From contig JADKIZ010000005.1 in NCBI GenBank assembly GCA_016722445.1, forward strand, positions 186,001 to 250,000: a stretch of DNA of 64,000 bases. Reading direction: 5' to 3'. This document shows, piece by piece, positions 14,279-24,780 of this stretch; position 1 is the first letter of the stretch, and the number at the start of each line of letters is the position of its first letter. The translations under genes and the position numbers were made by a program. The notes beneath the pieces are model-generated. The model saw nothing but the letters and a program-made list of their open reading frames with translations. It made no database searches and had not been told where the DNA came from. This DNA is from Flavobacteriales bacterium. Its GTDB lineage: Bacteria > Bacteroidota > Bacteroidia > Flavobacteriales_D > Sanyastnellaceae.

Positions 14279-17218
14279 TTATTCTGAAAAAAGTTCGCCA
14301 AAATCTAATGGCATTTTTATCTCCACACGGGTACCTCCATTTTGGCCATGATCTTCATGGAGCTGATATGGGCCGCGGAGTTCAATCATTTTTCCGGTGG
14401 TCTTTCTTATCAGTTCTATCCGATTTTGGGTGATTTCCATTCCTTTCGAAATGTGGTTGTCGGCCGTGGTTTTGTTTTTTAATGAGTTTTCAATGCCGAT
14501 ACCATTGTCGGTGATGACAAATTCCAAAAACTCACCTGATGCGTGGATTTCAACTACCACTTCACCTCCCTCTTCTCGTGGGAGCAGTCCATGCCAAATA
14601 GAATTCTCCAGAAATGGCTGAACCAACATGGCCGGCACTTTAATTTGATCTGGCCTCAATGCAGGATCGATTCGGATTTCGTAATTGAATTTATCCCGGA
14701 ATCGCATGTGTTCCAGTTTGAGATAAAGTTCGAGTCGCTCAATTTCATCACGCAGGGTCGTGAGATTATCCTGACTGCTGTCCAAATTTTTGCGGATCAA
14801 TCTCGCAAAATCACTGAGATATCGATTTGCAGCAACACGGTCTTGTCGATTGATATAATACTGAATGGAATTCAATGCATTGAAGATAAAATGCCGATTC
14901 ATGCTACTGTTTAGCGACTGCTGTTCGAGAGCAAGCATTCTTGATCGGATTTCGAACCATTCCTTTTCCCGTTTGGCAATACGTGCGCGTCTTCTGCTCA
15001 ACACAATCGTCGTGATCACGCCAATGGCCAAAAGAACTTCAATCGCAATGAACCACCATCTCAACCAAAACGGTGGAGAAACCGAAAATGAATATCCAAT
15101 TACTTCACTCCATTCGCCTTGTCCTGTTCTTGCCCTAACATGAAAAACAAAACTCCGGTAAGGCAAATTGCTATATGTCGCAAAATCGGCATTGGTTGTG
15201 GCTTTCCAATCCTCGTCCAATCCTTCAAGCATGTATTGGTATTCCACATTTTCAGGATAGGTAGTGGAAATACCGGTGAAGTAAAATGTGATGTGATTCT
15301 GTTTGTAGGTGAATTCCGGCATCAAGGGCAAGCCATTGATTGGATCGAATTTGAGGTTTTCATCTTTCCATTCGACTTTTTGCAAATTCACTTTGATGTC
15401 GATGAGATTCAGTTTTGGTGCTGGTATTTTTCTTGATTGACCCGATAAGTTCAAATCGAGTCTTGTCACACCATCTGTGCTTCCAAACCAGAGATAACCT
15501 GAACCATCATAATAGACTGCATTCAAATTTGTCTCAAGACTTCTAAGACCATCATTCAAACCATAAGACAAAAAATCGAGATCGCTTTCTTGAGCGGTTG
15601 ATTCCAGATTTGCGCTATACAAACCGCTGTTGGTACCTATCCACATTCGACCTGAAGCAGCGCGCAAAAAATTGATAACGTTGGATCCTGAACTTTCATC
15701 GACTTGTCTACTCACAAAATTTTCACCATTCAAAACTGCGATTCCGTTTTGGGTACCGACCCAAATTCGGTTGAGGTGATCTATTTCAAGACAATTGGTT
15801 GAATTTTCAGGAAGGCCATCTTTTTGAGAATAGAGCCGAAAGTTTTTTCCATCAAAACGGTAGACGCCATCAATAGCAGCAAACCAAATGTGACCACCCT
15901 GATCTTGTCGGATGCATCTCACTTTCTTCTGTGGTGCACCGGATTGAGTGACAGGGACAAAATGCTCATTTTGATAAATGGTGATTCCCTTATTGGTGCC
16001 AATCCAGATTCGATTTTGACTGTCTTCATGAATCGAAAGAACCATGGAGTGGCTTAAGCTATCCGCTTCGGTAAAATGCTCAAACTTGTTGTTGTGAAAT
16101 CTGAACAATCCATCTGAAGAACCAAACCAAAGCACGCCTTGATGATCCATCAAGCTGGTCCAAATCCGATTGTTGTCTGTCCATTCACGCAGTGAAAACT
16201 GAACGATGGTATCGCCCTGAAGCGTGCAGATGCCTTTATCAAAGGTGGAGAACCACAAACTATTGGTCTGATCTTTTACGATAGACATGACTGCATTGCT
16301 CGTCAGGCCATCTTTCATGGTAAAGCTGCTGAATGATCTACCAGTAAATCGCAACAAGCCTTGACCATAAGTACCTACCCAAATATTTCCTTCACGGTCT
16401 TCGATGATATCGCGCACATCTGCTACATCAAGGCCATTGCGCTCTGTGTACGCTTGAAAATTTGTACCATCAAATGAGAAAAAACCGTATCGTGAAGTCA
16501 TCCAAACTTGATTGTGTTGGTCCACCATTACACCCGTAATGAGGTTTGTGGAAAGATCAGGATGTTGCAAAAAATTACCGGCATATGTGCCATCGTTGTT
16601 GATTTTGACAAGGCCTTCATTGCGTGATGCGAGCCAAACTGTTCCGTCTGCGGCTTCAGCCAAATCGAAGAATGAAGTTTCCGGATCATCAGGATCATAA
16701 ATGATCGAAACACTATTTTGGAAAAGGCGCACACTTTTCAATTCATCCGGAAAAGCATCTGAATTCCATTGCTCGGACGATAGGTCAAAAGTGATGAGTC
16801 CATTTTCAAGACCCACCCAGAGTAGTTGCCCATCAGAGCACAGGGTATTGATGGTTGATTCGCGGTAATAATCTGGTAGTGCAATGGCCTTCAAACCGTG
16901 GCCGTTCATGAATACCAAACTACCATTTGAAGCAGCGACAATATGCCCAGGACTAAGTTCAAGGATTGTGTTGACCTGATTGTTCAGCATACCATCCTGA
17001 CGACTATAATTGGTAAAGTGCCTGCCATCAAAACGCGACAATCCACCAAGCGTACCAATCCAGATGAATCCATTGCTGTCTTGCATGAGGCATCGCACCT
17101 GAGACTGCGGCAAGCCTTCTTTCAGATTGTATGGAATGAAAGTGTATTGCTGAGAAAAAATTTCAAGACCAGGAAACAAGATGAATACGAACAGAATGAT
17201 TTGTTTCGACAGTTTCAT
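14279..17218 (-). CDS. Reg_prop/Y_Y_Y two-component sensor with LytS-type kinase domain
   Basis: I use ATG 17216-17218 (MKLSKQIILFVFILFPGLEIFSQ, signal peptide) rather than the longer frame. About 14 Reg_prop units (e.g. LMQDSNGFIWIGTLGGLSRFDG) form two periplasmic propellers. A Y_Y_Y domain (YQYMLEGLDEDWKATTNADF) and a membrane helix (WWFIAIEVLLAIGVITTIVL) follow. The kinase then has the histidine motif NRHFIFNALNSIQYYINRQ, the N-box MLVQPFLENSIWHG and the G-box VITDNGIGIENS. It ends about 100 bp before... the regulator start lies upstream at 18097, so the regulator precedes the kinase in the operon. It senses an unknown envelope ligand and signals to the LytTR regulator. Confidence 0.92.
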   Translation of the reverse strand: MKLSKQIILFVFILFPGLEIFSQQYTFIPYNLKEGLPQSQVRCLMQDSNGFIWIGTLGGLSRFDGRHFTNYSRQDGMLNNQVNTILELSPGHIVAASNGSLVFMNGHGLKAIALPDYYRESTINTLCSDGQLLWVGLENGLITFDLSSEQWNSDAFPDELKSVRLFQNSVSIIYDPDDPETSFFDLAEAADGTVWLASRNEGLVKINNDGTYAGNFLQHPDLSTNLITGVMVDQHNQVWMTSRYGFFSFDGTNFQAYTERNGLDVADVRDIIEDREGNIWVGTYGQGLLRFTGRSFSSFTMKDGLTSNAVMSIVKDQTNSLWFSTFDKGICTLQGDTIVQFSLREWTDNNRIWTSLMDHQGVLWFGSSDGLFRFHNNKFEHFTEADSLSHSMVLSIHEDSQNRIWIGTNKGITIYQNEHFVPVTQSGAPQKKVRCIRQDQGGHIWFAAIDGVYRFDGKNFRLYSQKDGLPENSTNCLEIDHLNRIWVGTQNGIAVLNGENFVSRQVDESSGSNVINFLRAASGRMWIGTNSGLYSANLESTAQESDLDFLSYGLNDGLRSLETNLNAVYYDGSGYLWFGSTDGVTRLDLNLSGQSRKIPAPKLNLIDIKVNLQKVEWKDENLKFDPINGLPLMPEFTYKQNHITFYFTGISTTYPENVEYQYMLEGLDEDWKATTNADFATYSNLPYRSFVFHVRARTGQGEWSEVIGYSFSVSPPFWLRWWFIAIEVLLAIGVITTIVLSRRRARIAKREKEWFEIRSRMLALEQQSLNSSMNRHFIFNALNSIQYYINRQDRVAANRYLSDFARLIRKNLDSSQDNLTTLRDEIERLELYLKLEHMRFRDKFNYEIRIDPALRPDQIKVPAMLVQPFLENSIWHGLLPREEGGEVVVEIHASGEFLEFVITDNGIGIENSLKNKTTADNHISKGMEITQNRIELIRKTTGKMIELRGPYQLHEDHGQNGGTRVEIKMPLDFGELFSE

Positions 17219-17326
17219 CCGGCAAGAAAACAGGGGACACGTCAAGATAGGATCAATTAATTTATCCCAAAACGATGAACCTATTTTCGTTCCTTCTTTC
17301 AGCAAATTTTTTCGTGTAATATCAGG

Positions 17327-18097
17327 TCAAATACCTGCCAGTTTATCCAGAAATTCCTGTAATTTTCTTCTGGCTACGGGAACCTGAGTACCGTCCGAGA
17401 GTATGGCAATATTACCTTCACCGCGATGTAGTTCTTTCAGATGATGACTGATGTTGATGATGTGTGATTTATGTACCCTAAAAAACATATGAGGATCCAA
17501 TTTATCTTCAAAAGCTTTGATGCTTTTGCTGCTCACGTATTTTTTTCCTCCAACAAGATATAGTGTCGTATAATTTTCGAAAGCTTCAAGGTGAATGATG
17601 TCTGCATTTTTCACAACTGCCAAACCATCTTTTGTTGGCACAACCGTTTTCTCAACAGTATTGGTTAAAGCAATATTTTCAAGAATTTTCGTCAATCGTT
17701 CGTCACTCACTTTGGTCGTTTTTTTTTGAGCGACCATTGCTTTCACTTTGTCAACTGCCTTTTGCAAGTCATCAATATCTATCGGTTTTTCCAGATAGTC
17801 AATTGCGCTTTCTTTGATTGCCTTGAGCGCATAGTCACGAAAAGCAGTAGTAAAAACCACTTGAAAATTTCTGGACTCCAAACTTTGCAGAAACATGAAT
17901 CCATCTTCACCTGGCATCATGATATCGAGGAAGACCAAATCTGGATTTTGCTCTTCAATTATTTGACGCGCCATAGCGGCGGAAGAAGCAATGCCCACCA
18001 TTTCCACATCAGGACAAAAATCCTCGACAAGCATCCGCAGATTTTCTCTGGCGAATTCTTCGTCATCTACAATGACCGCCTTTACTTTTTCGCTCAT
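17327..18097 (-). CDS. LytTR-family response regulator
   Basis: 256 residues: receiver domain (AVIVDDEEFAREN, phospho-Asp58 in LVFLDIMMPGEDG, FTTAFRDYALKAI, Lys in YLEKPI) and LytTR DNA-binding domain (IIHLEAFENYTTLYL, FFRVHKSHIINISH, VPVARRKLQEF). It lies 109 bp upstream of the Reg_prop kinase in the same direction. It is the cognate regulator of that kinase by position. Confidence 0.93.
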   Translation of the reverse strand: MSEKVKAVIVDDEEFARENLRMLVEDFCPDVEMVGIASSAAMARQIIEEQNPDLVFLDIMMPGEDGFMFLQSLESRNFQVVFTTAFRDYALKAIKESAIDYLEKPIDIDDLQKAVDKVKAMVAQKKTTKVSDERLTKILENIALTNTVEKTVVPTKDGLAVVKNADIIHLEAFENYTTLYLVGGKKYVSSKSIKAFEDKLDPHMFFRVHKSHIINISHHLKELHRGEGNIAILSDGTQVPVARRKLQEFLDKLAGI

Positions 18098-18268
18098 GAT
18101 GTTTTGGTTGGTGGTGGTGAATATATGAAGATGTGCTGAAAAAATGCTTCCAACATTTTTCGAATTCTATATGACATTTCCAAAAAAGCTGTTTCCAGAT
18201 TCGATGAAAATAAAATGTGTCAAGCCTAAATATTGAAGTTATGGTGTTTCAATTCAGGATGCATATAT

Positions 18269-21200
18269 TTAGAAAAGTGCCCGAACTTGAACGCCACCGG
18301 AATGAATGGTATTGATGCCCTCAGGTTTGCGGCCGTTGTATGTCAGATTCAATTGCAAGTTTTTGGCAACTGTTCTTTGAATACCAACTGTCCAAGTGAA
18401 ATTGTTTCCAGAGTTCAAACCTTCCAACATTTCAAATCCAAGTGAATTATTGGCAACACCGTTGAAGTTAATGAGAAAGTAATTTATTTCGGCACGTATG
18501 GTCCCTTTTCCAATGCTGTTCAAAGTAAAATCGGCGCCGAGTTTACGGATTACGACCAATTCATCACCCGATCTGTTGTTCTTTTCAGCGTATTGTGCCA
18601 GAAGATTCAGTCTTCCCTTATTGTCTGGCTGCCATGTTAATTTTGGTTCAACTGAAAAATAAATCAATTCGTAATTTCTTCCGGAAAGAAAATCTGAAGA
18701 AGCGATTTTTTTTCCGAGTTTATCTTCCATAAAAAATGTCCATTGTCTGAAAAAATTCCAACGCAAACCAAGTTGGTTAAAATCATCTCCTCTGCTTTCA
18801 AACCCATTGCTCAACAGGTTTTTATTTCTACCGAATTGATAGGTGTAATCCAAACCGAATTTTGGATCGGCTTTATTAAAAAACACAATGTTTCTGAACA
18901 ACCCATTAAAGGTAAGCAATGCTGTATCAGCAGGTGAAACAATAAAAGGATTGTATCTATCTTCCTTGTTTTCGTGTGTGGTTTTCCTATCAATCCGCAA
19001 TGTTGCCTGATCAGTAAATTTAGACAATGCCACATGCCACTTCTTATTCTTTCCTAAAATTTTCGATGGCGTAATGCCCAATGATTGCGTGAATTGATTG
19101 GTGTACGTTCTGATGTATTCATTACTTTGCACAGTAGATCGAACGAAGTTTGCTTCATATCCGAATCTTGCAATTTCGAATTCGTTGAGATCTCTAATTC
19201 CGTCGTTGTTGTAATCATTCCAAACGTAGGCGCCCTGACCAGCCGGAACTTCCAGATAGATGAATTCGCGCTTTTGTTCTTGCCCTGCGCCTATTTCATA
19301 AAATGTGGTATTCTGAATGAATCCATTTTTTAGTCTAAACGAATATTCAATTCGTGTTAGAAGCGTGTTTTCCGGTTGTTGAGAAATGAGTTCCGGATTG
19401 GAAATCCGCAATCTGCGATTACTCACATTGATATTTAACCTTGAATCCTTTTTACCTTTTAATCCAACAGTGGCACCATACTGATCAGCTTTTGCAGCAT
19501 CGGAAAGGCGGTCATCTATTGGCTTCCAATCTGAGCGTTCCCTGTAATAAATCGTAATGGATTTTGAAGTGGTATCGGCAGTTCCGATGCCCGCTTCATA
19601 GTCATAAAATCGGTATGTCGCCGAAGTCAAAGTGTCAGAATTATTCCTGTAAAAAAGGTTGTGTTCGTGTTCATCTTTAAAGTAGATTTTCATACCAGAA
19701 AATTCCTGACTGATATGTGACTTATGCCTCAGAAACCGTGAGTTTAAGACTCCATCGGTATTGAGATAAGAAGAAGAAATCGACGCTTTGAATTTCTTCT
19801 TCGTGCTGATATTGGTATTTAATTTTCCTCTTATTCCGGTGTATTGAGAACCTGAATTAAACATATCACCACCCATTTGAATTGTACCGATCCTTTTGGA
19901 TATCATGGTTGTGCTGATGGATGAAATGTGTTGATCTGTCACAGGATTCAATTGAGAAGTATTCCAATTCCGTGAAAATTCCACTTCTCGAAATCTTTCG
20001 ATCATTGAAAAATATTGACCCGTGTATTCATAATTTAAATCTGTGTTCCAACCAAGTGTATACTTCGATTGAGTTGAGTCTATGGTCATTGACAGTTTAA
20101 GTTTAGCCGGCTTTTTCCATTTGTAAGAAGTGCGAAAAGCAAAACCGATATCGTCGCCGCGGTCTATATCTGAAAATGTATTGAGATCCTTATTCGACAT
20201 TGCACCTTCCAAATTCAACACCGCACTGCCTGATTCATTCAATGTCAACTCTGCTCCTGTGCTGATCATTTGCGTTTTTTTCGGTGCTGTGAGCAACACC
20301 ACCGGGGCATAAGAACCTTGACGAGTGGTTGTTTCACCGTTCACAGAAGGTGCAATCCACTTGTATTTTTTACCATTTGCTGTAAATCCGTCTTCAAGAT
20401 AATCGCCATTTCCTGCGCCCACATAAGAAAATGAAATACGATACAATGCACTGCTATCCGTAGCATAAACAAACACAGAATCGAAACCCAATGAGTCGGT
20501 AATGGCATACAACACATTGGAATTGGTATAACCCACACTGTCAATACCCGATCGATATGCGCTGAGAAAATCATCACCGCTTTCTGATAAAATCAATTTA
20601 TCTTCATCTGTAAGATCTTGTTGCAATGGTTGATTCTTCGCGTCATTTTCTGAATAGGCGTTGATGAAAAACTTATTTCTTGTATTAGAGATGACCACTG
20701 AAGACTGCAACAAAGGCCGGGCATATCTCTTCTCCGAATATTGAAACTCCACAACAATTCTTCTGTCCTTGGTAATCAATTGCCTTGTGGTGAATGTGAT
20801 CTCAGACGCATTGTAATCGATGACATAATCTTTGTCCTGTCCGCGTTGTAAGAGTCTTCCGTCGATGTAAACTTGTTCGGTTCCTGCAAGTACAATAATG
20901 AAAAGCTCATTGTCAGCACCTCTCAATCGATATGGTCCCTGGTTACCTTCGATACCCTGAATCACATTTCTTGAAAAACGACCTTTCGAAACGGAGGCAG
21001 AAGCTTCAACAGAAATGACGTATCCATTCTTGTCCTTTGGTTTGATTTGCTGGCTGTAATAAGCTCCTTGCGCACGTTTGAAATAATTCATGAAATATCC
21101 AGCAGGTCTTTGCAATTGAAAATCGCCAGCAATTAATTTGGAGTGATCATCATAGAGTTGAATAAACACCTGATCAAAATCCTGTAATTGTTGGGTATTG

Positions 21201-21790
21201 CCATCAGGTTGAATTGGAATATTATCGTCGGTCACTGAGGCCATGATGTTGTACCTGTCGCTGACTTTACCACTTAGCTGAAGGCTTAGGGTTGAATTGA
21301 CAGAAAGGTTTTGGTTGTTGCCAAACAAGATTCCTCTTGACACAGAACCGGATTTTTGAATTCCCTTATCATCGAAAATACTTTCTGCGGGTTTAACCCC
21401 TCCGATCACATAGGGTTTAAACTGATCGTCCGTACCGGATGTAATGATGGACTGATCCTTATGCTGATAGGTCTGGCGAAAAGACTCGGGCAGCACCCGA
21501 TAAGTGCAAATCAAGGTGTCAGACCAAATCGTATCGTTGAATATCAATGTTGCAGATAATTCATCGATGCGATATGCATCTTTTGGCACTGTATCCAATC
21601 CCGAAATGATGATAAGCGAACCCGGCATAATAGACAAAGAATCCAGTTGCAAGGTGTCATAGGTCAAGGCAATTTTAGAGGTGCGAACATTGCCAATTTG
21701 GGAAAAACCGCAAATTGATGTCATCAGGAACAACAAGATCAATGCTGCCCGTTTGAACAATAAATGATATCGCACAATGAATTTCTGCAA
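18269..21790 (-). CDS. Giant outer-membrane protein of Bacteroidota (SprA-like in parts)
   Basis: About 1170 residues with a signal peptide (ALILLFLMTSICGFSQ). The first third contains repeated beta motifs such as VSDRYNIMASVTDDNIPIQP and KLIAGDFQLQRPAGYFMNYF, which resemble segments of the translocon protein SprA. The rest is barrel-like, ending QVRALF. There is no ATG: an in-frame TAA lies two codons before a TTG at 21788-21790, and a GTG at 21775 is the alternative. It is monocistronic by position. A role in the cell surface or outer membrane is clear; the function is unknown. Confidence 0.75.
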   Translation of the reverse strand: MQKFIVRYHLLFKRAALILLFLMTSICGFSQIGNVRTSKIALTYDTLQLDSLSIMPGSLIIISGLDTVPKDAYRIDELSATLIFNDTIWSDTLICTYRVLPESFRQTYQHKDQSIITSGTDDQFKPYVIGGVKPAESIFDDKGIQKSGSVSRGILFGNNQNLSVNSTLSLQLSGKVSDRYNIMASVTDDNIPIQPDGNTQQLQDFDQVFIQLYDDHSKLIAGDFQLQRPAGYFMNYFKRAQGAYYSQQIKPKDKNGYVISVEASASVSKGRFSRNVIQGIEGNQGPYRLRGADNELFIIVLAGTEQVYIDGRLLQRGQDKDYVIDYNASEITFTTRQLITKDRRIVVEFQYSEKRYARPLLQSSVVISNTRNKFFINAYSENDAKNQPLQQDLTDEDKLILSESGDDFLSAYRSGIDSVGYTNSNVLYAITDSLGFDSVFVYATDSSALYRISFSYVGAGNGDYLEDGFTANGKKYKWIAPSVNGETTTRQGSYAPVVLLTAPKKTQMISTGAELTLNESGSAVLNLEGAMSNKDLNTFSDIDRGDDIGFAFRTSYKWKKPAKLKLSMTIDSTQSKYTLGWNTDLNYEYTGQYFSMIERFREVEFSRNWNTSQLNPVTDQHISSISTTMISKRIGTIQMGGDMFNSGSQYTGIRGKLNTNISTKKKFKASISSSYLNTDGVLNSRFLRHKSHISQEFSGMKIYFKDEHEHNLFYRNNSDTLTSATYRFYDYEAGIGTADTTSKSITIYYRERSDWKPIDDRLSDAAKADQYGATVGLKGKKDSRLNINVSNRRLRISNPELISQQPENTLLTRIEYSFRLKNGFIQNTTFYEIGAGQEQKREFIYLEVPAGQGAYVWNDYNNDGIRDLNEFEIARFGYEANFVRSTVQSNEYIRTYTNQFTQSLGITPSKILGKNKKWHVALSKFTDQATLRIDRKTTHENKEDRYNPFIVSPADTALLTFNGLFRNIVFFNKADPKFGLDYTYQFGRNKNLLSNGFESRGDDFNQLGLRWNFFRQWTFFMEDKLGKKIASSDFLSGRNYELIYFSVEPKLTWQPDNKGRLNLLAQYAEKNNRSGDELVVIRKLGADFTLNSIGKGTIRAEINYFLINFNGVANNSLGFEMLEGLNSGNNFTWTVGIQRTVAKNLQLNLTYNGRKPEGINTIHSGGVQVRALF

Positions 21791-21956
21791 GGATTAAGCA
21801 AGGTGCAAAATACGTTTGGAATTGCCGCGAATGCAGCGTCGTAACGATTTATCCTGTTGTAAATTTCATCCTAAATCTCAAACGTCGAAAATGTTTCTGC
21901 CATTCATCACATTCATTTGATTCTGAGAATACATTTCGGATTAGATTCGTCCTGTC

Positions 21957-23201
21957 ATGATATTCCGTCTGATTGCAGAAAGTTTCGTGTTTGCGTGGCA
22001 AGCATTGGTTACGAATAAACTTCGGACACTCCTGTCGTTGCTAGGTGTTACCATTGGCATTTATTCCATCATCCTTGTGTTGAGCATTGTAGACAGTATG
22101 GAGGCCGACATGAAATCCAGTTTCGACATGATTGGTTCTGATGTATTGTTCATTCAGAAGTGGCCAATGGGTCCAGAGGATGGAGCGGAAGACTACGAAT
22201 GGTGGAAGTTTATGAGTCGCAGGCCGCCAGGTTTGAAGGATATGGAAGAATTGCAAGAAAGAATGGAAGAGGCTCAAGCGATTGCATATTCATCCAATAC
22301 TGTAACGACTTGCGAATATGGCAACAACCACCTCAAAGAATCATATCTCAATGGCATAACATATCACTATCGGGAGACTATTGCACTTAATCTGCAGACG
22401 GGGCGGTACTTTACCGAGCATGAGACAGAATCGGGGAAGAACTACGCGATCATAGGAAACACCGTCAAAGAGCAGTTATTCGGAGAAGCGAATCCTATTG
22501 GAAAAGAGATGAAGGTTGGCGGATTAAAAATTGTCGTTATCGGAGTTTTCGAGAAGGAAGGGACTTCATTGTTTGGAAATGGGTTTGACCTCGTGATTAT
22601 GGTTCCGATAGAATTTGCTCAACGCATCATTCCACCCGACAGCGAGGACTCCAACATACTTCTGAAAGCGAAAGCAGGGGTTACGAATAAAGAATTAAAA
22701 GATGCTGTTATCGCCACATTCAGGGAGGTAAGAGGAATCAAGCCTGGAAACAGCAATGATTTTTCGATCATTGAATCTTCTATGATCAACGAGATTGTGG
22801 ACAGCATCATCGACGTATTCAACATCGTAGGAATGATCATTGGATTTTTTGCCATACTGGTGGGTACTTTTAGTATTGCCAATATCATGTTTGTTTCTGT
22901 GAGTGAAAGGACCAATATCATCGGTATCCAGAAAGCACTTGGTGCGAAAAATTATTTCGTCCTCATGCAGTTTTTATTTGAATCCATTGCGCTTTGTATC
23001 ATCGGTGGAATGGTTGGTTTGCTCTTCGTTTGGGGTACAGTAAAGCTGCTCAGCTCTTTGGTTGAATTTCAGTTTATTCTGCCAATGTCGCGTATAATCG
23101 CAGGGCTGAGTATATCTATTGTTGTTGGTTTGGTAGCGGGAATTCTCCCGGCTATGAAGGCTTCCAGATTGAATCCGGTGGATGCCATGCGTTCGAAGTA
23201 G
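21957..23201 (+). CDS. MacB/FtsX-type ABC transporter permease
   Basis: 414 residues with the classic layout: an N-terminal helix preceded by NKLRTLLSLLGVTIGIYSII, a periplasmic MacB domain of about 220 residues, and three C-terminal helices (IVGMIIGFFAILVGTFSIAN, FLFESIALCIIGGMVGLLFVW, IIAGLSISIVVGLVAGILPA). It ends with the family signature AMKASRLNPVDAMRSK. No ATPase gene is adjacent. It would act with a separately encoded ATPase in lipoprotein or peptide export. A TAGATTCG -7-like box lies about 15 bp before the ATG. Confidence 0.92.
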   Translation: MIFRLIAESFVFAWQALVTNKLRTLLSLLGVTIGIYSIILVLSIVDSMEADMKSSFDMIGSDVLFIQKWPMGPEDGAEDYEWWKFMSRRPPGLKDMEELQERMEEAQAIAYSSNTVTTCEYGNNHLKESYLNGITYHYRETIALNLQTGRYFTEHETESGKNYAIIGNTVKEQLFGEANPIGKEMKVGGLKIVVIGVFEKEGTSLFGNGFDLVIMVPIEFAQRIIPPDSEDSNILLKAKAGVTNKELKDAVIATFREVRGIKPGNSNDFSIIESSMINEIVDSIIDVFNIVGMIIGFFAILVGTFSIANIMFVSVSERTNIIGIQKALGAKNYFVLMQFLFESIALCIIGGMVGLLFVWGTVKLLSSLVEFQFILPMSRIIAGLSISIVVGLVAGILPAMKASRLNPVDAMRSK

Positions 23202-23279
23202 TGCATTCTTTAAAATCAGATTGACTTCGCCATCTAACATGCCTTTAGAAGTGGCCTGTTGAATTAGAAATTTTTTCAT

Positions 23280-24509
23280 TCAATCAGCAAACAACAAAGA
23301 ACCATCTCCATAACTCAGAAAACGGTATTGATTGCTGAGTGCATGTTGATACACCTGTTTCCAGTTGGGCCCAATAAAAGCAGAAACCAATACCAGCAAA
23401 GTACTTTGAGGCATATGAAAATTGGTGATCAATCCACGGCAAATTCTGAATTTGAACCCTGGTGCAATCATGATTGAAGTGGAAGCTGTGAATTCCTGAA
23501 GGCCATTTTTTTCGCACCAAAAAAGGATTTGTTCCAAGCCTTTTGTTGTAGATAGCGAGTCCTCCATTTCATAACTTTCCCATTGATTCAGCGCAGGAAT
23601 TGATAAGGGATCAATTTGTCCAGAAAAAAATTTCAGACCGAGCCAATACAAACTTTCAAGCGCACGCATGGATGTTGTACCCACAGCGATCATTCGTTTC
23701 GATTCGATATCCTGAATCAGCTTTTTGATGGCCGTTGTTGAAATGCTAAAGACCTCACCATGCATGTGATGATCGCCAATTACTTCGCTTGAAACAGGTT
23801 TAAAAGTTCCAGCACCAACGTGCAACGTAAGCGTTTCCAAACCAATTTGTTTAGCCGACAAACTTTGAAGCATTTCATCTGTAAAATGCAGACCGGCTGT
23901 AGGTGCAGCAACAGAACCTTCATTTTCAGCAAATACTGTTTGGTAGCGATCCAGATCCTTTTCATCCGGATCGCGATGGAAGTATGGCGGCAACGGAATT
24001 TTACCGGCCTCATGTAAAACTGTTGAAAACGAAATTGATTCGGGTTTCCAGTAAAAGCGAATGCTGAAAGCATCATCCAATCGGTTTAGCAATTCTGCTT
24101 CGATGAGGATTTGACCCGTTGGATGATCTACCTGACATACAATTCTTTCTTGACCTTTCCATTTTTTGGCTCCGCCAACAAGGCATTTCCATGTGCAAGA
24201 ACCTTGGGATGCCATGGCTTGCTGGTGATCCAGACCTATGGGCTCAAGACAAAATATTTCTATTTCCGCGCCTGTTGATTTCCTGAAACGCAATCTTGCG
24301 GGAATCACGCGCGTTTTATTCATGAAAAGCACGTCATTGGGACCTAACAGTGCCGGTAATTCACCAAAAACATGATTTGAAATATCTTGACTTTTGAACA
24401 AAAGCAGTTTTGAGTCACTTCTGACAGGCAACGGAAACTGTGCAACCCTGTCTTCTGGTAGAGAATAGTTGTAATCGACTATTGCAATGTTTTTCGGAGT
24501 GATATTCAC
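23280..24509 (-). CDS. queA: S-adenosylmethionine:tRNA ribosyltransferase-isomerase
   Basis: 409 residues. Motifs are YNYSLPEDRVAQFPLPVRSD, NDVLFMNKTRVIPARL, YQTVFAENEGSVAAPTAGLHF, LHVGAGTFKPVSSE and NFHMPQSTLLVLVSAF. It transfers the ribosyl moiety of SAM to preQ1 in tRNA, the penultimate step of queuosine synthesis. The start appears to be GTG at 24507-24509. It stands alone between the FecR operon and the convergent permease. Confidence 0.95.
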   Translation of the reverse strand: MNITPKNIAIVDYNYSLPEDRVAQFPLPVRSDSKLLLFKSQDISNHVFGELPALLGPNDVLFMNKTRVIPARLRFRKSTGAEIEIFCLEPIGLDHQQAMASQGSCTWKCLVGGAKKWKGQERIVCQVDHPTGQILIEAELLNRLDDAFSIRFYWKPESISFSTVLHEAGKIPLPPYFHRDPDEKDLDRYQTVFAENEGSVAAPTAGLHFTDEMLQSLSAKQIGLETLTLHVGAGTFKPVSSEVIGDHHMHGEVFSISTTAIKKLIQDIESKRMIAVGTTSMRALESLYWLGLKFFSGQIDPLSIPALNQWESYEMEDSLSTTKGLEQILFWCEKNGLQEFTASTSIMIAPGFKFRICRGLITNFHMPQSTLLVLVSAFIGPNWKQVYQHALSNQYRFLSYGDGSLLFAD

Positions 24510-24542
24510 GCGGGTGAAGATAAAAGCTAGTTCGTACAGCTA

Positions 24543-24574
24543 TAAAAAAATCATGGCTGGACGTTTCCAGCCAT
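24543..24574 (-). terminator. Terminator beyond the FecR operon
   Basis: Stem ATGGCTGGA / TCCAGCCAT with a 4-base loop; on the minus strand it is followed by GATTTTTTTATAG. It lies about 200 bp past the FecR end and just before queA. Confidence 0.8.
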
Positions 24575-24780
24575 AATTCTAAACCTTAACTAAAACTAAC
24601 TATACTATTTGATGTGTCCAGATCGGACACTTCAACTGTGTGTTACTTATTTGTGAATGTGTAAGTGCTTTACAGACTTACCTCAAAATTTCCTTGCCTT
24701 GCAAAAGTGAGAACACTTTTTCGTTCGAAATGTTGCATTAACACTTTCTTTTAACAGCTTTTTTCTAAACTATTGCCTTT
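24575..24780 (-). other. Structured intergenic stretch between FecR gene and terminator
   Basis: Gene-free. It contains two clean hairpins, GTGTCC-AGATC-GGACAC at 24614-24630 and GTAAGT ... ACTTAC at 24661-24681, and a TAAAC-rich segment beside the terminator. The minus strand carries CACTTTTG, close to a -7 box. It has the same general layout (box, hairpins, terminator) as the elements at 3839 and 11289 but weaker sequence similarity. Confidence 0.3.
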
